64,000 bases of DNA from Bicyclus anynana (GCF_947172395.1 NC_069099.1:13583740-13647739), one strand, 5' to 3'. Shown: positions 1 through 10,826, counted from the first letter of the stretch. Notes: a model not told the origin generated them from the letters alone. Numbers and translations: made by a program.

Positions 1-70
1 TTAACAAATTCAATACCTACTGTGGAGTACGTAAATAATTAAAACTTAATTAACAAATTAATCAAATATT

Positions 71-98
71 ATGGCCCCTAAACTTAAGTTCGCGGAAG
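71..98 (+). CDS. MRG15: MRG15 coding exon 1
   Basis: Encodes the initiator and MAPKLKFAE; the last base (G) joins GT of the next exon to make Gly. The donor is GTTTGT at 99. The start was chosen because MRG15 proteins open with MAPK..F.EGE and no upstream in-frame ATG is nearby. Confidence 0.9.
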
Positions 99-3000
99 GT
101 TTGTTTATAAAAATAAATTTTAGTCAGTTAAGTAATATTAATTTACAGAGATCTAAGGTTGATACTCAATTTTTTTTTCAGGTGAAAAAGTTTTGTGTTT
201 TCATGGCCCACTAATCTACGAGGCGAAATGCCTCAAAAGTTCTGTGACGAAAGATAAACATGTACGGTATTTAATTCATTACGCTGGATGGAATAAAAAG
301 TAAGTATAATTTTAATTTTTCCCTAATAAATGATTCTCTCGTGTTGGCGGGACAATCGTTGAGATTACCTGTAACTCACGATTTATTTACATTGATTTGC
401 TACATTTTAGAGATTAATTGCATACAGTAGAATGCATTTTATTCAATATAGTTCTGTCATGCACAAGTGAAGTGATTATTTCTAATTTCTGGAATCAATC
501 TAAAGTTTTGAATCATCAATCTAAGGTTGCCTTTGCAATCAAATAGTATATAATCACTGTTTGCAATAAAGCAAGGCATGACTTGACAGACTTATAGGCT
601 GTATAGACTACTTCAGTATTTTAGTCGAGTACAAATGATTTTTGGATTTACTGCTCAAAAATTGTTAGTACTCGACTAAAATACTAAAGTAGTCTGTACA
701 GCCTATAAGCTGGTCAAGTCATGCCTTATAGACAATAATGGACAGTGGTCTATATTTGACCACTTTCACTATATTAATGCAAATTATTTTATGTTAAAAT
801 TATTACTTGAGGACCCCTTATGGACTGGCTAAAGAATTAATCACATAACATAACACTTTGTATTTCATTATCTTAATATAAGCATTAATTTCAACATAGA
901 CCTTTCTTTAAAATGTTGTAACAGATTACTTACCTATTTTACATGCAAGTATCTCTGAAAATCGAACATTGAAATAAAATTCACCAATAATATGATAACA
1001 TTATCTATACTAATATTATAAAGCTCCAGAGTTTGCTTGTTTGTTTGATTGAACGCGCTAATCTCAGGAACTACTGGTCCGATTTGAAAAATTGTTTCAG
1101 TGTTAGATAGCCCATTTATGGAGGAAGGCTATAGGCTATATATTATCACTGAATTCCTACAGGAACTGGAACCACGCGGGTGAAACCGCTAGTAATTTTT
1201 TAAAACTAGAAATATTTGTACTGCAGTAAGTCAAATCAAACTTATAAAATTATCTAGAACACATTAATTGTAATAACCATAAAGTAAAACCACAGCACAA
1301 CCACAAAGTATTTGTAGACCACCAACTATGACAACCTGGCTTTCATTGCAACCACATAAAAAATACCACAGAGGTAATAAAAACACAATTTTTTCCATTT
1401 CCTTTATAGAAACCACCACACACAGCCTCTGCAGCCTTTTTATTTTTTGTAATCTGATGAAGACCTAATCTTTGAGATATGTGTGGACAAACATACATAC
1501 TTTCATAAAATTTGACACACACAATTAGGAGCTGGAATAGACTTACACACAGAATTAAAAAAAAAGTTGTTGTATTAGTTTTAGCGTTTTCTATATTCTG
1601 TGAATTTGATATATATACATGCGTGCATTTCTGACAATATAACATCCATTTCTGGAGTGAGTTTAAAAAACATTATTATAAACATAAAAAGTATATTTGC
1701 ACACCCTTTCTTTTGATACCCATAATGTTAGGTCAGGTTAGAAAACAACACCTTTATTTTCATTTACGAGGGCCATTTTGAAAAGTTATACAGCATATGT
1801 CACTACTATGATTTTCACAAACTCCATGACACTTGATATGTCTTAAGCTGTCCTGCTATTTGGGCTACAGGGCATGCCAAAGGAATAGACAAACATAGTC
1901 ACATATATATGTGCTCAAAAAACATTATTCTCACTCTGCCACAGTCTGGTAAAAAGATGTTGTTACATTGCAGTTGGGATGAATGGGTGCCTGAAAGCAG
2001 AGTCCTGAAGTACAATGAGGCCAATGTGCAGAGACAGAAGGAGGTGCAAAGGGCACATTCCGCCCAACCTGTCAAAACTAAAAAGAGTAAGTCAAATGCT
2101 TTAATATAACACTATATTGTTCACTAAAGGAAATAATGAAAAGCAAAGAAATAAATATGTCCATTAAGAGGAGAACCTTCAATACGTCTATACTCCCTTG
2201 TATAACATACGGAAGCGAAACTTGGTCCCTGACACAAAAACATAGAGAAAAGTTAGCTAAGTGTCAGAGGGCAATGGAACGAAGTATTTTGGGTATAAGA
2301 CTAATGGACAGGATCACCTCAAGTGAGATAAAACATAGGACAAAACTCGCTGATGTTCTTATTAGAATCGACCTCTTGAAATGGCGTTGGACGGGACACA
2401 TGTTGCGCTGCACGTCCGATAAATGGAGCAAGCAGGTGACACTCTGGTACCCAAGAGACAGTACCAGACAACGTGGACGTCCAATAAGAAGGTGGGAGGA
2501 CGACATCCGCTTAACCCTGGGGCCACGCTGGACCAGAGTTGCGGCTGACAGGGTGCAGTGGAAGCAGCTGGAGGAGGCCTATGTCAGAAGACACTTTGAA
2601 CAGCGGGACATAATATAATCAATCAAACACAACACTCATGTAACCAAAAGCTGTTCAAAATAAAAGGCTATTTTATTTTATTTTATTATATTGTTCATTA
2701 TTATTATTATTTTTCTCTCACAGTTAATTTGATTAATTATTCAATAATTTCAATAGGTATGTATAAAATCATTGCTGTTCTTTTGTCTCACTAAACAGCT
2801 GGGCTGATTTATTTGTTTATTTATAGCATTCATATACCTACTTATACTAAAACACAGGTAGTTTTAATGTTAATAGTATGGTTACGTAAGGCCCTGTCAG
2901 GGCACTGCCAATGCCTAATAATATAATTTCTATTCATACAATATACTAGATAATACTAAATTCAGGTAACATTTAAACTAAATTGATTGGAAATTTTATT

Positions 3001-6000
3001 ATAACTAAGATTTAGGTAATCATATTTAGTTCATACATTCAGGGATTTTGCAGTAATAGTTCAATCCACAATTTACTCAGGTAATTTACTCAACAATTTA
3101 ACTACTCTATTATTGAGGAAGTGTTTTCGGAACTATCAGACAGTTGAGTCAACATTCCCACCCTAGTTCCAAGTACTTTGATACTTCTCCATTTCAGCTT
3201 TCAGATTATCATCATGCTGAACAGCAATTTTAACAATCATTGTAAGGTGCACATATTGACCAACTAGCACAACTGCTGTATTTTCTATTTATTCTGTTAC
3301 CTAATATTTAAATAATAGGTAACAGGATTTAAAAAAACATTTAAATTTAATTTCCAGCACCTTCATTTATTGAATTTGAATTGAATCAAAACTCATTTGT
3401 ATTTGTTTCCATATTTTCAGCACCAGCTAAAGGGCGCAAGTCTGAAGCTACTGCTAGCTCCACTCCAGTAAGAGAGGAGTCAAGAGCTTCTACTCCAGCT
3501 GGTAAGTGGTAATCAACAGTAAAGAGGTCGGATTTATTACCAAGAGGTTGTGCTTAGTTCGTACAGTAAATGAGGAAATCCGTAGGAGAATGAAATTATA
3601 CGACATAGCCCAAAGGATTATCAAACTAAAGTGGGAGTGGGCGGGTTATATTTGTCACAGAATAGATGACTTCTGGGGCAGACGTGTTCTGGAGTGGAGA
3701 CCACATACCAGCAAGCACAGTGTAGGTCCCTCCAGTGATGGTCCGAGGACATTAGGTAGGTAGTGGGAAGTGGCTGCATGAGGAAGGCAGAGGATCGTGT
3801 GTGGTGACGTGCTCTCGGAAAGGCCTATGTCTAGCAGTGTATTTAATTATTTTTTGTTTTGTATTTCATATTACAAAATAATTAGTGTCCGATCGAAAGT
3901 TCGGTTTCGGCCGAATTTCGGCTAAAATTCAAGTTTCGGCCGCAGTTTCGGTTTCGGCCAAAATAGGGTGAAACTTTTGCCGAAACCGAAACTGATTTCG
4001 GAAGTAGTCGTGCATGCTTGCCTAACTTCTATGTATGATACTCGTATGTATGTATGTATGACCGTACATACAGAATACATACAATTGTACGCGTAGCATT
4101 ATCGCCCGACGCAAACATTCTTTAGAGGTTATGTTTTGATGGAACTGATTATTATTTATTCTTCTAAGTACAAAAAATGTATTAATTAATGAATTTCAAA
4201 ATTACTTAGTATTAAATGAAACAATTACTGATTTGATTATTGATAACTGATAATTACATTTTGCTATGAGAACAATTGGATAAAATAATAAAAAATATTA
4301 TTAATATTTTTTTTATATTATGATGATTATAACAAACTTAATATACTGTGTTTCCATTTTATGTCCTAATTAATGCAGAATAATGGGTAAAATGCTATAA
4401 AAATCAGTATTTAAAGGAATTTTATACTGGACCACGTGGGTTTCGGTTTCGGCCGAAACTGTAGTCACGGCCGAATATTCGGTTTCGGTTTCGGCCAGAA
4501 AACTAGTTTCGCTCGGACTCTATTTAAAACTAAGTATGTACTAGTTACATGTATGTCATAATGTTCTAATGTCATGTATGCATTTCAGGTAAAGAGACTG
4601 AGAGCGTCTCGAGTGCAGCCAAAGCAACAAAGTCTCAGAGCAAAGACTGCCCAGCTGACTCGGGCTCCGATCAACCTAAGTAAGGCGACTTAAAGTACAT
4701 AGAGGATTTTTTTTAATAATACTCAGATATTTAATAAACAGGGTATATTTCTCTTAACTCTGGATTATGGATAAAAAATAATTGAAAATGTTCAAAGAAC
4801 ATGTTCTAAAGTTAATATTTTTGGAGTAAATAATATTTCTTTTATAAATAGATCTTAACATGTATGACACATGTTAAGATCTATTAACGCATTTAAACGC
4901 ATCCTTATAATTATGACGCAGCCAATCTTTAAGATTTTAAAATGCAAGGATAGATAAATGCGTGAGTTACATGGATACATTGAGTACTCTTTATAACATT
5001 AAGGTTTTTAAAAAATCAAACAAAAATATTTTCAGCATCAAATACTATACCTGTTAAGAAAGAATAAAGAAATATTTAGTAATATTTGTAAATAATAATC
5101 AATACTAATATATTACGAAGAGGAAAAATTTGTATGTTCGTTTGTTTAAGTTGAATAGGCTTTGAAACTATTAATCGAATTGAAAATTAAAAAAAATTAA
5201 ATGAACAATGGGAATTGGATTTATGCGGGTTACTACTAGTTATGTTATAAAGTGCATTATTTTTCAAAAATAAAATATTAATTACAGAAAAAAACGTGGC
5301 CGCCTGGACCTATCAATCGAATCGGAGGAGCAGTATCTCGCCAAAGTGGAAGTTAAAATCAAAATCCCCGAAGAGCTAAAAGTCTGGTTGGTTGACGATT
5401 GGGACGTTATCACCAGACAGCAGAAGCTGGCTCTCCTGCCAGCCAAATTGACGGTCTCCCAGATAGTGGACAACTATTTGGCGACCAAGAAGTTGAGCAA
5501 ACTCCACAACCACTCCAAGGAGACGGTGCTGATCGACATCACAGATGGCATAAAGGAGTATTTCAACGCTTCACTCGGCTCGCAGCTCCTGTACAAGTTT
5601 GAAAGGCCTCAGTACAGTGAGGTGTTGCAGGTTGGTGTTTGAATATTTTAACAATAGGGTAGTTAACTCATATCAAACTTAATATAAACAATTTTTAGCA
5701 AACTCAGATGTGGATTACAAAAATAAGAAAACCAATGTCAAACAAAGGTTATGATTTACAATTTTTGTCAGGACAACAGATGTCCGACAACTTAATTAAC
5801 AAACTGTAACCATAATAAGACCCTAGAATGAAAGAGAAATACCTTGAGTGGAGTCACGAACTTCTGAACGTTGTGTGTAGGGTTAAAGGCGCCTTTGACA
5901 GTTAACTAACATTTCCCTTTTCCATTTAAGTAACTCTCCCCGCCAATCCCAAGTAACCCATAAATAATTACACAACAAGAAATGTGGACAGCTCGAACGC

Positions 6001-6533
6001 CACAAGCGCACTTGAAGTCGTTCCCGCCAACCGATCGCTACCCCTCTCTAACTCCCCACTCTTCACGGAAACTACTTCAGACTACTTTTTTATACAATAT
6101 TTCGTATAGTACTAGGAATAAGGGTCCGAAATATATCGATTCATAGAAAAGTCAATTTAAAAATTATGTATGTTGTAAATTTTTTCAAACGTCAAAAACG
6201 CTGTCGTCCATTTCTTGACGTCACGATGTTACTTGATGTCACTAAAGGTATAAACGTAAAATTAATTATTAACTAATAATTTTGTCAAACACTCCTTTCC
6301 AGGACTACCCGGACACGCCAATGTCGCAAATTTACGGCTCCATACACCTCCTAAGACTGTTCGCTAAGTTGGGTCCAATGTTGTCCTACACAGCACTAGA
6401 CGAGAAGGCACTGCAGCATGTGCTGACTCATATCCAGGATTTCCTCAAATACATGGTCACCAACAGGTCCACTCTCTTCAACTTGCAGGACTATGGGAAT
6501 GCCACGCCAGAGTATCACAGGAAGGTGCAGTAA
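71..6533 (+). CDS. MRG15: MRG15 / MORF4L1-family chromatin protein, whole gene (7 coding exons)
   Basis: Coding exons are 71-98, 182-299, 1974-2086, 3421-3501, 4589-4679, 5288-5630 and 6303-6533. Every intron starts GT and ends AG, and the joined frame is open for 334 residues, near the family's usual length. The N-terminus (about residues 8-75) is a chromodomain of the MRG15 type, with FHGPLIYEAKC and NWDEWVPESRVLKY. A Lys/Ser/Thr-rich linker follows, with a KKKRGR nuclear-localisation-like run. The MRG domain (about 150-330) contains WLVDDWD, LYKFERPQY and the terminal ATPEYHRK. Known of the family: MRG15 reads methylated H3K36 and is a subunit of the NuA4/Tip60 acetyltransferase and Sin3/Rpd3 deacetylase complexes; in flies it also recruits the H3K36 methyltransferase Ash1. 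Identity rests on motif recognition. The 5' UTR start is not visible and may lie before the window. Confidence 0.95.
182..299 (+). CDS. MRG15: MRG15 coding exon 2 (chromodomain, first part)
   Basis: A T-rich acceptor (..TTTTTTTTCAG) precedes GTGAAAAAG; the donor is GTAAGT at 300. It encodes GEKVLCFHGPLIYEAKC...VRYLIHYAGWNK, the beta-strand core of the chromodomain, and ends in phase 2. Confidence 0.95.
573..727. repeat. Foldback element in MRG15 intron 2
   Basis: Two arms of about 60 bp (573-632 and 669-727) are inverted copies with few mismatches: AAGGCATGACTTGACAGAC.. on the left and the reverse of it, ..GTCAAGTCATGCCTT, on the right, around a loop of about 36 bp. Probably a MITE or its remnant; it would form a long hairpin in the pre-mRNA. 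Confidence 0.85.
1004..1192 (+). mobile_element. Non-autonomous Helitron-like element
   Basis: Begins TCTATACTAATATTATAAAG and ends ..GAAACCGCTAG followed by T. The same sequence recurs at least six times in the window in both orientations. The 5' TC, 3' CTAG and insertion next to T fit Helitron-like (Lep1-type) elements of Lepidoptera; the class assignment is from recall. Confidence 0.7.
1974..2086 (+). CDS. MRG15: MRG15 coding exon 3 (chromodomain end and linker)
   Basis: Continues the chromodomain with WDEWVPESRVLKYNEANVQRQKE, the conserved aromatic-cage segment, then the start of the basic linker. Acceptor TTGCAG, donor GTAAGT. A longer frame upstream (from 1909) is intron read-through and not coding. 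Confidence 0.95.
2133..2690 (+). mobile_element. 3' fragment of an RTE-like non-LTR retrotransposon
   Basis: An open frame (2136-2618) encodes the C-terminal tail typical of RTE-type endonuclease/reverse transcriptases: CITYGSETWSLT, QRAMERSILGI, LKWRWTGHMLR, GRPIRRWEDDI and the end region QWKQLEEAYVRR. The RT catalytic core is missing (5' truncation). It is followed by a (TTTTA)n-like tail at about 2668-2690. It lies in MRG15 intron 3, same strand as the gene, and has no stops, so it is fairly young. Confidence 0.8.
3421..3501 (+). CDS. MRG15: MRG15 coding exon 4 (linker)
   Basis: Low-complexity Lys/Ser/Thr linker (TPAKGRKSEATASSTPVREE). Acceptor ATTTTCAG, donor GTAAGT at 3502; enters and leaves in phase 1. 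Linker exons vary between species, so this exon rests mainly on splice sites and phase. Confidence 0.85.
3506..3845 (+). mobile_element. Degraded RTE-like 3' fragment
   Basis: Conceptual translation keeps EEIRRRMKLYDIAQRIIKLK and WAGYI.HRIDDFWGRRVLEW, the tail of the same superfamily as 2133-2690 but of another subfamily, broken by stops. It starts right after MRG15 exon 4, inside intron 4. Confidence 0.7.
3882..4523. mobile_element. TIR element with GGCCGAAA subterminal repeats
   Basis: The ends are imperfect inverted repeats (TAGTGTCCGATCGAAAG and the complement of CTCGGACTCTA). Just inside both ends are clusters of TTTCGGTTTCGGCC/GGCCGAAA repeats. The AT-rich interior has no ORF. A non-autonomous DNA transposon is the best reading; superfamily unknown. 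Confidence 0.6.
4589..4679 (+). CDS. MRG15: MRG15 coding exon 5 (linker)
   Basis: Encodes GKETESVSSAAKATKSQSK..., a Ser/Lys-rich disordered linker. Acceptor CATTTCAG, donor GTAAGG. Phase 1 in and phase 2 out matches the neighbours. Confidence 0.85.
4847..4885. repeat. Perfect 17-bp stem, 5-nt loop
   Basis: Arm 4847-4863 (AATAGATCTTAACATGT) is exactly complementary to 4869-4885; the loop is ATGAC. It lies in MRG15 intron 5. Confidence 0.9.
5099..5245 (+). mobile_element. Degenerate Helitron-like remnant
   Basis: Starts AATACTAATATATTACGAAG, has a GTTCGTTTGTTTAAG segment and ends near GCGGGTTACTACTAGT. The layout matches the other Helitron-like copies but with heavy divergence. In MRG15 intron 5. 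Confidence 0.4.
5288..5630 (+). CDS. MRG15: MRG15 coding exon 6 (MRG domain, first part)
   Basis: Opens with a KKKRGR basic run, then the MRG domain: VKIKIPEELKVWLVDDWD, LPAKLTVSQIVDNYL and LLYKFERPQYSEVLQ. This is the largest exon and the most conserved part of the protein. It ends in phase 0 with donor GTTGGT. In the family this domain binds PHD-containing and MSL1-related partners. Confidence 0.95.
6303..6533 (+). CDS. MRG15: MRG15 terminal coding exon 7 (MRG domain end)
   Basis: Starts DYPDTPMSQIYGSIHLLRLF and ends NLQDYGNATPEYHRKVQ then TAA. This closes the MRG fold. The acceptor is CCTTTCCAG. A SINE begins less than 50 bp after the stop codon. Confidence 0.95.
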   Translation, partial: DYPDTPMSQIYGSIHLLRLFAKLGPMLSYTALDEKALQHVLTHIQDFLKYMVTNRSTLFNLQDYGNATPEYHRKVQ

Positions 6534-6570
6534 TGTATTGAATACTCAGACTAATTACATAAGGACTAGT

Positions 6571-6811
6571 CGTTATCAACCCATATTTGGCTTCAGAATG
6601 AGAGGGGTTAGGCCAATAGTCTACCACGCTGGCTCAATGCGGATTGGCAGACGTCACACACGCAGAGAATTAAGAAAATTCTCTAGCAAGCAGGTTTTCT
6701 CACTATGTTTTTCCTTCACCGTTTGAGACACGTGATATTTAACTGGATTCGAACCCACACCCTCCGGAATCGAAGGCAATGGTCATAGTCACTGGGCTAT
6801 CACATATCTCA
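6571..6811 (-). mobile_element. tRNA-derived SINE (family A, Metulj-like), minus strand
   Basis: On the minus strand it reads from a tRNA-like head (GTGATAGCCCAGTG.. A-box, GGTTCGAATCC B-box) to a body ending CCCATATTTGG..GTTGATAACGAC. It has internal deletions. It sits 38 bp after the MRG15 stop, so probably in the 3' UTR. Confidence 0.8.
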
Positions 6812-6857
6812 ACCAGTAGTATGGACTAGTATCACACCCAAATTCATAAACAAAATT

Positions 6858-7075
6858 GTTCAGTTGTGTGCATTTTAAGAAATTAAATCTCACGTGTCTC
6901 AAATGGTAAAAGAAAAACATCGTGAGGAAACCTGCATACCAGAGAATTTTCTTAATTATCTTCTTGTGTGAAGTCTGCCAATCCGCATTGGGCCAGCGTG
7001 GTGGACTATTGGTGTAACCCCTCCTACTCTGAGAGGAGACTCGAGCACAGCAGAGAGCCGAATATGGGTTGACGA
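6858..7075 (+). mobile_element. SINE family A, plus strand, 5'-truncated
   Basis: Lacks the tRNA-like head; contains TCAGTTGTGTGCATTTTAAG, TCACGTGTCTCAAA, CCAATCCGCATTGGGCCAGC and ends GCCGAATATGGGTTGA. It is opposite in orientation to the copy at 6571-6811, making an inverted SINE pair. Confidence 0.8.
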
Positions 7076-7898
7076 CGAATAGTTAGTTTATAAAACAGTT
7101 TATGATGAAAGCATAGAGGAATTAGATGTGGAGTTGCATTACACTCAAATTTACCAACAAAATTGTCTGTAATTTTTTTGGGAATAGGTAAACTCACACA
7201 TCGAAAATATTCAACACCGGTCAATATATTTTGTGTCCTCACAATACACACAACTATACATTTGATTCACATTACACACAACACACACACACAGACGAGT
7301 ATTTTTTACACAGACTTACAAATTACAATCACATCGCTTAGACTCGTTACATAGAATATTGGATTACCAATTGCTCAATGTTTTTTTGTTCTGTCAGAAG
7401 AATCGAATCTTTTTACATACATTGTACACCTAATTAGGTTAGAAATGCTTAAAAATGAAACGCGACTTTATGTTTTTGTGAACTAGAAGTTTTTGGCCGT
7501 TTTTAATACCATTTACACACAAACCGGCATCTTTAGTGAGCTCTTTTCACGATGAATGAGATTACCACAATGAAACATCGACTCTATAGCAACAGTTGGA
7601 TCGTTGATTCTTGATCTTTGACAGCGGGGTAGCGTCCAGCAAGTCAAGTCCTTTTGTAATTAGTCTGAGGTCTAAAGTGACTTATGGCTTTAATGATAGT
7701 TTTAATTATAAGTGAATTTGTTTCGATTATATGTAGTTAGGTAGGTATATTATGAAGTACAGAAATTGATTTTTTTTCTTTATCCAAAATGTTATTTAAT
7801 CCAAAAAGTAAAAAGGTTAATGGCAATCTGTAATTCGATAAAAGAATGTCATCAATGTATGTATGTACGTACATGCAAGTTATGTTCATACAGTTGAC

Positions 7899-7904
7899 AA
7901 TAAA
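7899..7904 (+). terminator. Candidate MRG15 polyadenylation signal
   Basis: AATAAA followed after about 12 bp by the T/G-rich TGTTTGAATGTGTTTCATTT. It is the first canonical signal I found after the stop codon; an ATTAAA at about 6879 is an alternative. If used, the 3' UTR is about 1.4 kb and contains both SINEs. Confidence 0.4.
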
Positions 7905-7961
7905 TTGATCTTATGTTTGAATGTGTTTCATTTAAAGTCCTGAGAGCCTAGTGGCTGTTTG

Positions 7962-8088
7962 ATACTGTTACTATCGCGATAACGTAAACGCGAATTTCTA
8001 AGGAATCGAAACAGTGCCTTCTAGTGGCACTACAGCACAACTGTTTCCATATAAATTTGCGTTTACGTCAACGTGATAGTAACAGTAT
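7962..8088. mobile_element. MITE with long TIRs
   Basis: ATACTGTTACTATCGCGATAACG at the left is mirrored by ..CGTGATAGTAACAGTAT at the right, giving about 35-bp imperfect inverted repeats around a 55-bp centre. No ORF. Confidence 0.75.
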
Positions 8089-8600
8089 GAAAATATTGAA
8101 AACTCCCACTAGGCACACCGTAAATATTTCAAGGCTTTGTGGTTCACAAATTCAGACAAGGCTGCGGGCGTCCGCTAGTATAATATAGATTTTTGGAACT
8201 ATTAAAGTCCGACCGCTCAGAGATTGCGTTTTTGACAGGTCGTGATGGAATGGGACAAACATTTAGATACAAATGCCTCGTTATTTTTTTCTAAACCACA
8301 GATTAATCAATAATAGGCAGATAGAGTGCACGGAACACGACGGTGTCGTACCCGTCACAAATACGAAATTCAAAAACGAATACATTCTCGAGTCTGTACG
8401 ACACTAAGCGTCGCATCAGTATTTTTAACCGACTTGAAAAAGGTGTCATTAGGGGTCTGATGTATTCGTTTGAGATGAAATTTTACACTAAAAATGGAAA
8501 AATAATAAAAAATACAACCGATTTCTAAACCTAAAAACGTACCCACTAAACTAAGAAGCGAAAAATAACATCATATGTTCTACCTGCTGATCAATATGAA

Positions 8601-8720
8601 GGCGGTGCTTAGCCGGTGTTGTCCGGCGGAGCACCGCCTGACAACACCGCCGGCGGCCGGATATCCGGCTATATGGCCACACGGTTGACCGAATATCCGG
8701 TATCCGGCCAATAAGCTATC
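8601..8720. repeat. GC-rich block with interleaved inverted repeats
   Basis: A very GC-rich island in AT-rich DNA. GGCGGTGCT (8601-8609) pairs with 8630-8638, and GTGTTGTC (8616-8623) pairs with 8640-8647. It is followed by CCGGATATCCGG-type repeats to about 8720. No gene is recognised; it may be part of a transposon. Confidence 0.6.
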
Positions 8721-8844
8721 CGTTTCATCTCTACTTGTAACCCACTGCGCTTACCACTCCTCCGGCGGCGGAGGCCGTCAAAAATGACTCAGTTGATAAC
8801 GCGCAAACTATAGTCTCATTAATGTTCTAAGGACTCATCGTGTA

Positions 8845-9020
8845 CTTCTTTTCACCCGCGTAGTTTCCGTTCCCGTAAGAGTACGGGGATAATATATAGC
8901 CTATAGCCTTCCTCGATAAATGGGCTATCTAACACTGAAAAGGATTTTTCAAATCCGTCCAGTAGTTTCTGAGATTAGCGCGTTCAAACAAACTCTTCAG
9001 CTTTATAATATTAGTATAGA
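8845..9020 (-). mobile_element. Helitron-like element, minus strand
   Basis: Reads TTCACCCGCGTAGTTTCCG..GGGCTATCTAACACTGAAA..TTTATAATATTAGTATAGA, the complement of the copy at 1004-1192. The CTAG terminus is lost. Confidence 0.7.
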
Positions 9021-9474
9021 TATTTTTCGACAACCGGAAATCGAATCTGGAAAGTTTTTGTAGATAGCTAACACATACTGCCTTTACTCGTACCAATGAG
9101 GTCTGAGGTTGACCTTTAATTATCACCTTAATCGGTTAGTTTTAATTAAAACGCATTAATCATGAACCTGTATATGTCGGGGCCGACTCAGAGACGCGTT
9201 ACACCGAATTAAATCGTTCAAGTGACTCATGTTTTATGTTGACTACGATCATGCCGATTTAAAAAAATGCTTGATGGAAAACAATGAATGATGTCGAAGA
9301 TAAAGATGAATTGATGATTGAATAGAAGATGACTATTGACTTGTTGTTTATGTTAGGACAGGGGCGTAGCTAGCTAGCTAGCTGTTATCAATGATACGGG
9401 GCCCTCGAATTTCAGGGGCCCCTTACGTGTGAAAGCAAAAATTAGTAAAATGTATGAGGGCATGCACCTCCAAT

Positions 9475-9618
9475 TTTTCAGTTGTCTACATCTTAAGAAA
9501 TCAAAAATCTCTGCGTGTGTGAAGTCTGCCATTGGGCCAGCGTGGTGGACCATTGGCCTAACCTAACCCCTCTCATTTTGAAAGGAGACTCGAGCTCAGC
9601 AGTGAGCCGAATATAGGT
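9475..9618 (+). mobile_element. SINE family A fragment
   Basis: Keeps TCTGCGTGTGTGAAGTCTGC, GGGCCAGCGTGGTGGACC and CTCGAGCTCAGCAGTGAGCC; head missing and internal deletion. Confidence 0.75.
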
Positions 9619-9704
9619 TTTTGAAGACCTCAGGGGTAGTTTAAAAAAAATATTAGTTAGGTGTTGGTTAGGGGTAACTTTCGGATCTACTGAACCAACT
9701 GTTA

Positions 9705-10016
9705 AATTGTTTTACCAAGAGAAAGCCACATATTTTACGAGTGTCATAGACTATATTTTAACATCGTAAACCCTCGGGAACAAAAACTACACAGTTGACA
9801 CCACAGGGCATTTGCTAGTATCTATACTAATATTATAAAGCTGAAGAGTTTGTTTGTTTGATTGAACGCGCTAATCTCAGAAACTACTGGTCCGATTTGA
9901 AAAATTCTTTCAGTGTTAGATAGCCCATTTATCGAGGAAGGCTATAGGCTATATTTTAACCTCGTAAACCCTTGGGAACAAAAACTAAACGGGAGAAACT
10001 GCAGGGCATTAGCTAG
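9705..10016 (+). mobile_element. Two Helitron-like elements in tandem
   Basis: A truncated copy ends GGGCATTTGCTAG at 9816. A full copy starts four bases later (TCTATACTAATATT, 9821) and ends GGGCATTAGCTAG at 10016. Head-to-tail insertion into or next to an existing terminus is typical of Helitron-like elements. Confidence 0.7.
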
Positions 10017-10399
10017 TATGCCGATTACAACGTCTGCCAGTAGTTAAATATTTTAGTTTCCTATGCTCCGGAACATCCATCGAGGCGTTTCAAAAGTAAA
10101 ATTAGACTGCCGAGTGCGTCATAGTCGTACGACGTATAGCTGCCTCGACCGATCTGTTAGGTATCGACTGTCGCGTATTTTGATGACGCTAGTACCTTCA
10201 TCATTATCTCTATGGACAAGCAACTTACCATGAATTTAGAAGAAAAAAAAATGGGACCACCCTAGAATCAAACCCTTCAAAATAAAAAAAGAATTTTCAA
10301 ATGACGGAATTATCGCTGGACATACATAAAAAAAACATACATACAGCCGAACGTAGAACCTCCTCCTTTTTGGAAGTCGGTTAAAAAATAGGTTTGTAT

Positions 10400-10705
10400 T
10401 TCATGAGAGCCTAGTTGGTTATGATCTCTGCCTCCGTTTCAGGAGGGTGTGTGTTCGAATCCGGTCCGGGGCATGCGCCTCTAACTATTCAGTTGTGTGC
10501 ATTTTAAAGAAATTAAATATCACGTGTCTCAAACGGTGAAGGAAAACATCGTGAGGAAACCTGCATACCAGAGAATTTTCTTAATTCTCTGCGTGTGTGA
10601 AGTCTGCCAATCCGCATTGGGCCAGCGTAGTGGACTGTTGGCCTAACCCCTCTCATTCTGAGAGGAGACTCGAGCTCAGCAGTGAGTTGAATACGGGTTG
10701 ATAAT
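10400..10705 (+). mobile_element. SINE family A, near full length
   Basis: tRNA-like head (GAGAGCCTAGTTGGTTATGATC, with B-box GTTCGAATCC at about 10452), body with TCACGTGTCTCAAACGGTGA, and end GTTGATAATTATGA. The best reference copy for the family here. Confidence 0.85.
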
Positions 10706-10826
10706 TATGACCTTACCCACGAGTCGAATTCAGTTTTTACCTCGTGATGCGAAGCCAATGGGCCAATAAAGCATTTCATATCATTATTATACCCTTATTT
10801 TATGGCCTACAGGCCAGGCTTCACTC

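Noticed and set aside
5399..5602. Second frame in MRG15 exon 6
   Set aside because: Shadow frame; the other frame encodes the conserved MRG domain.
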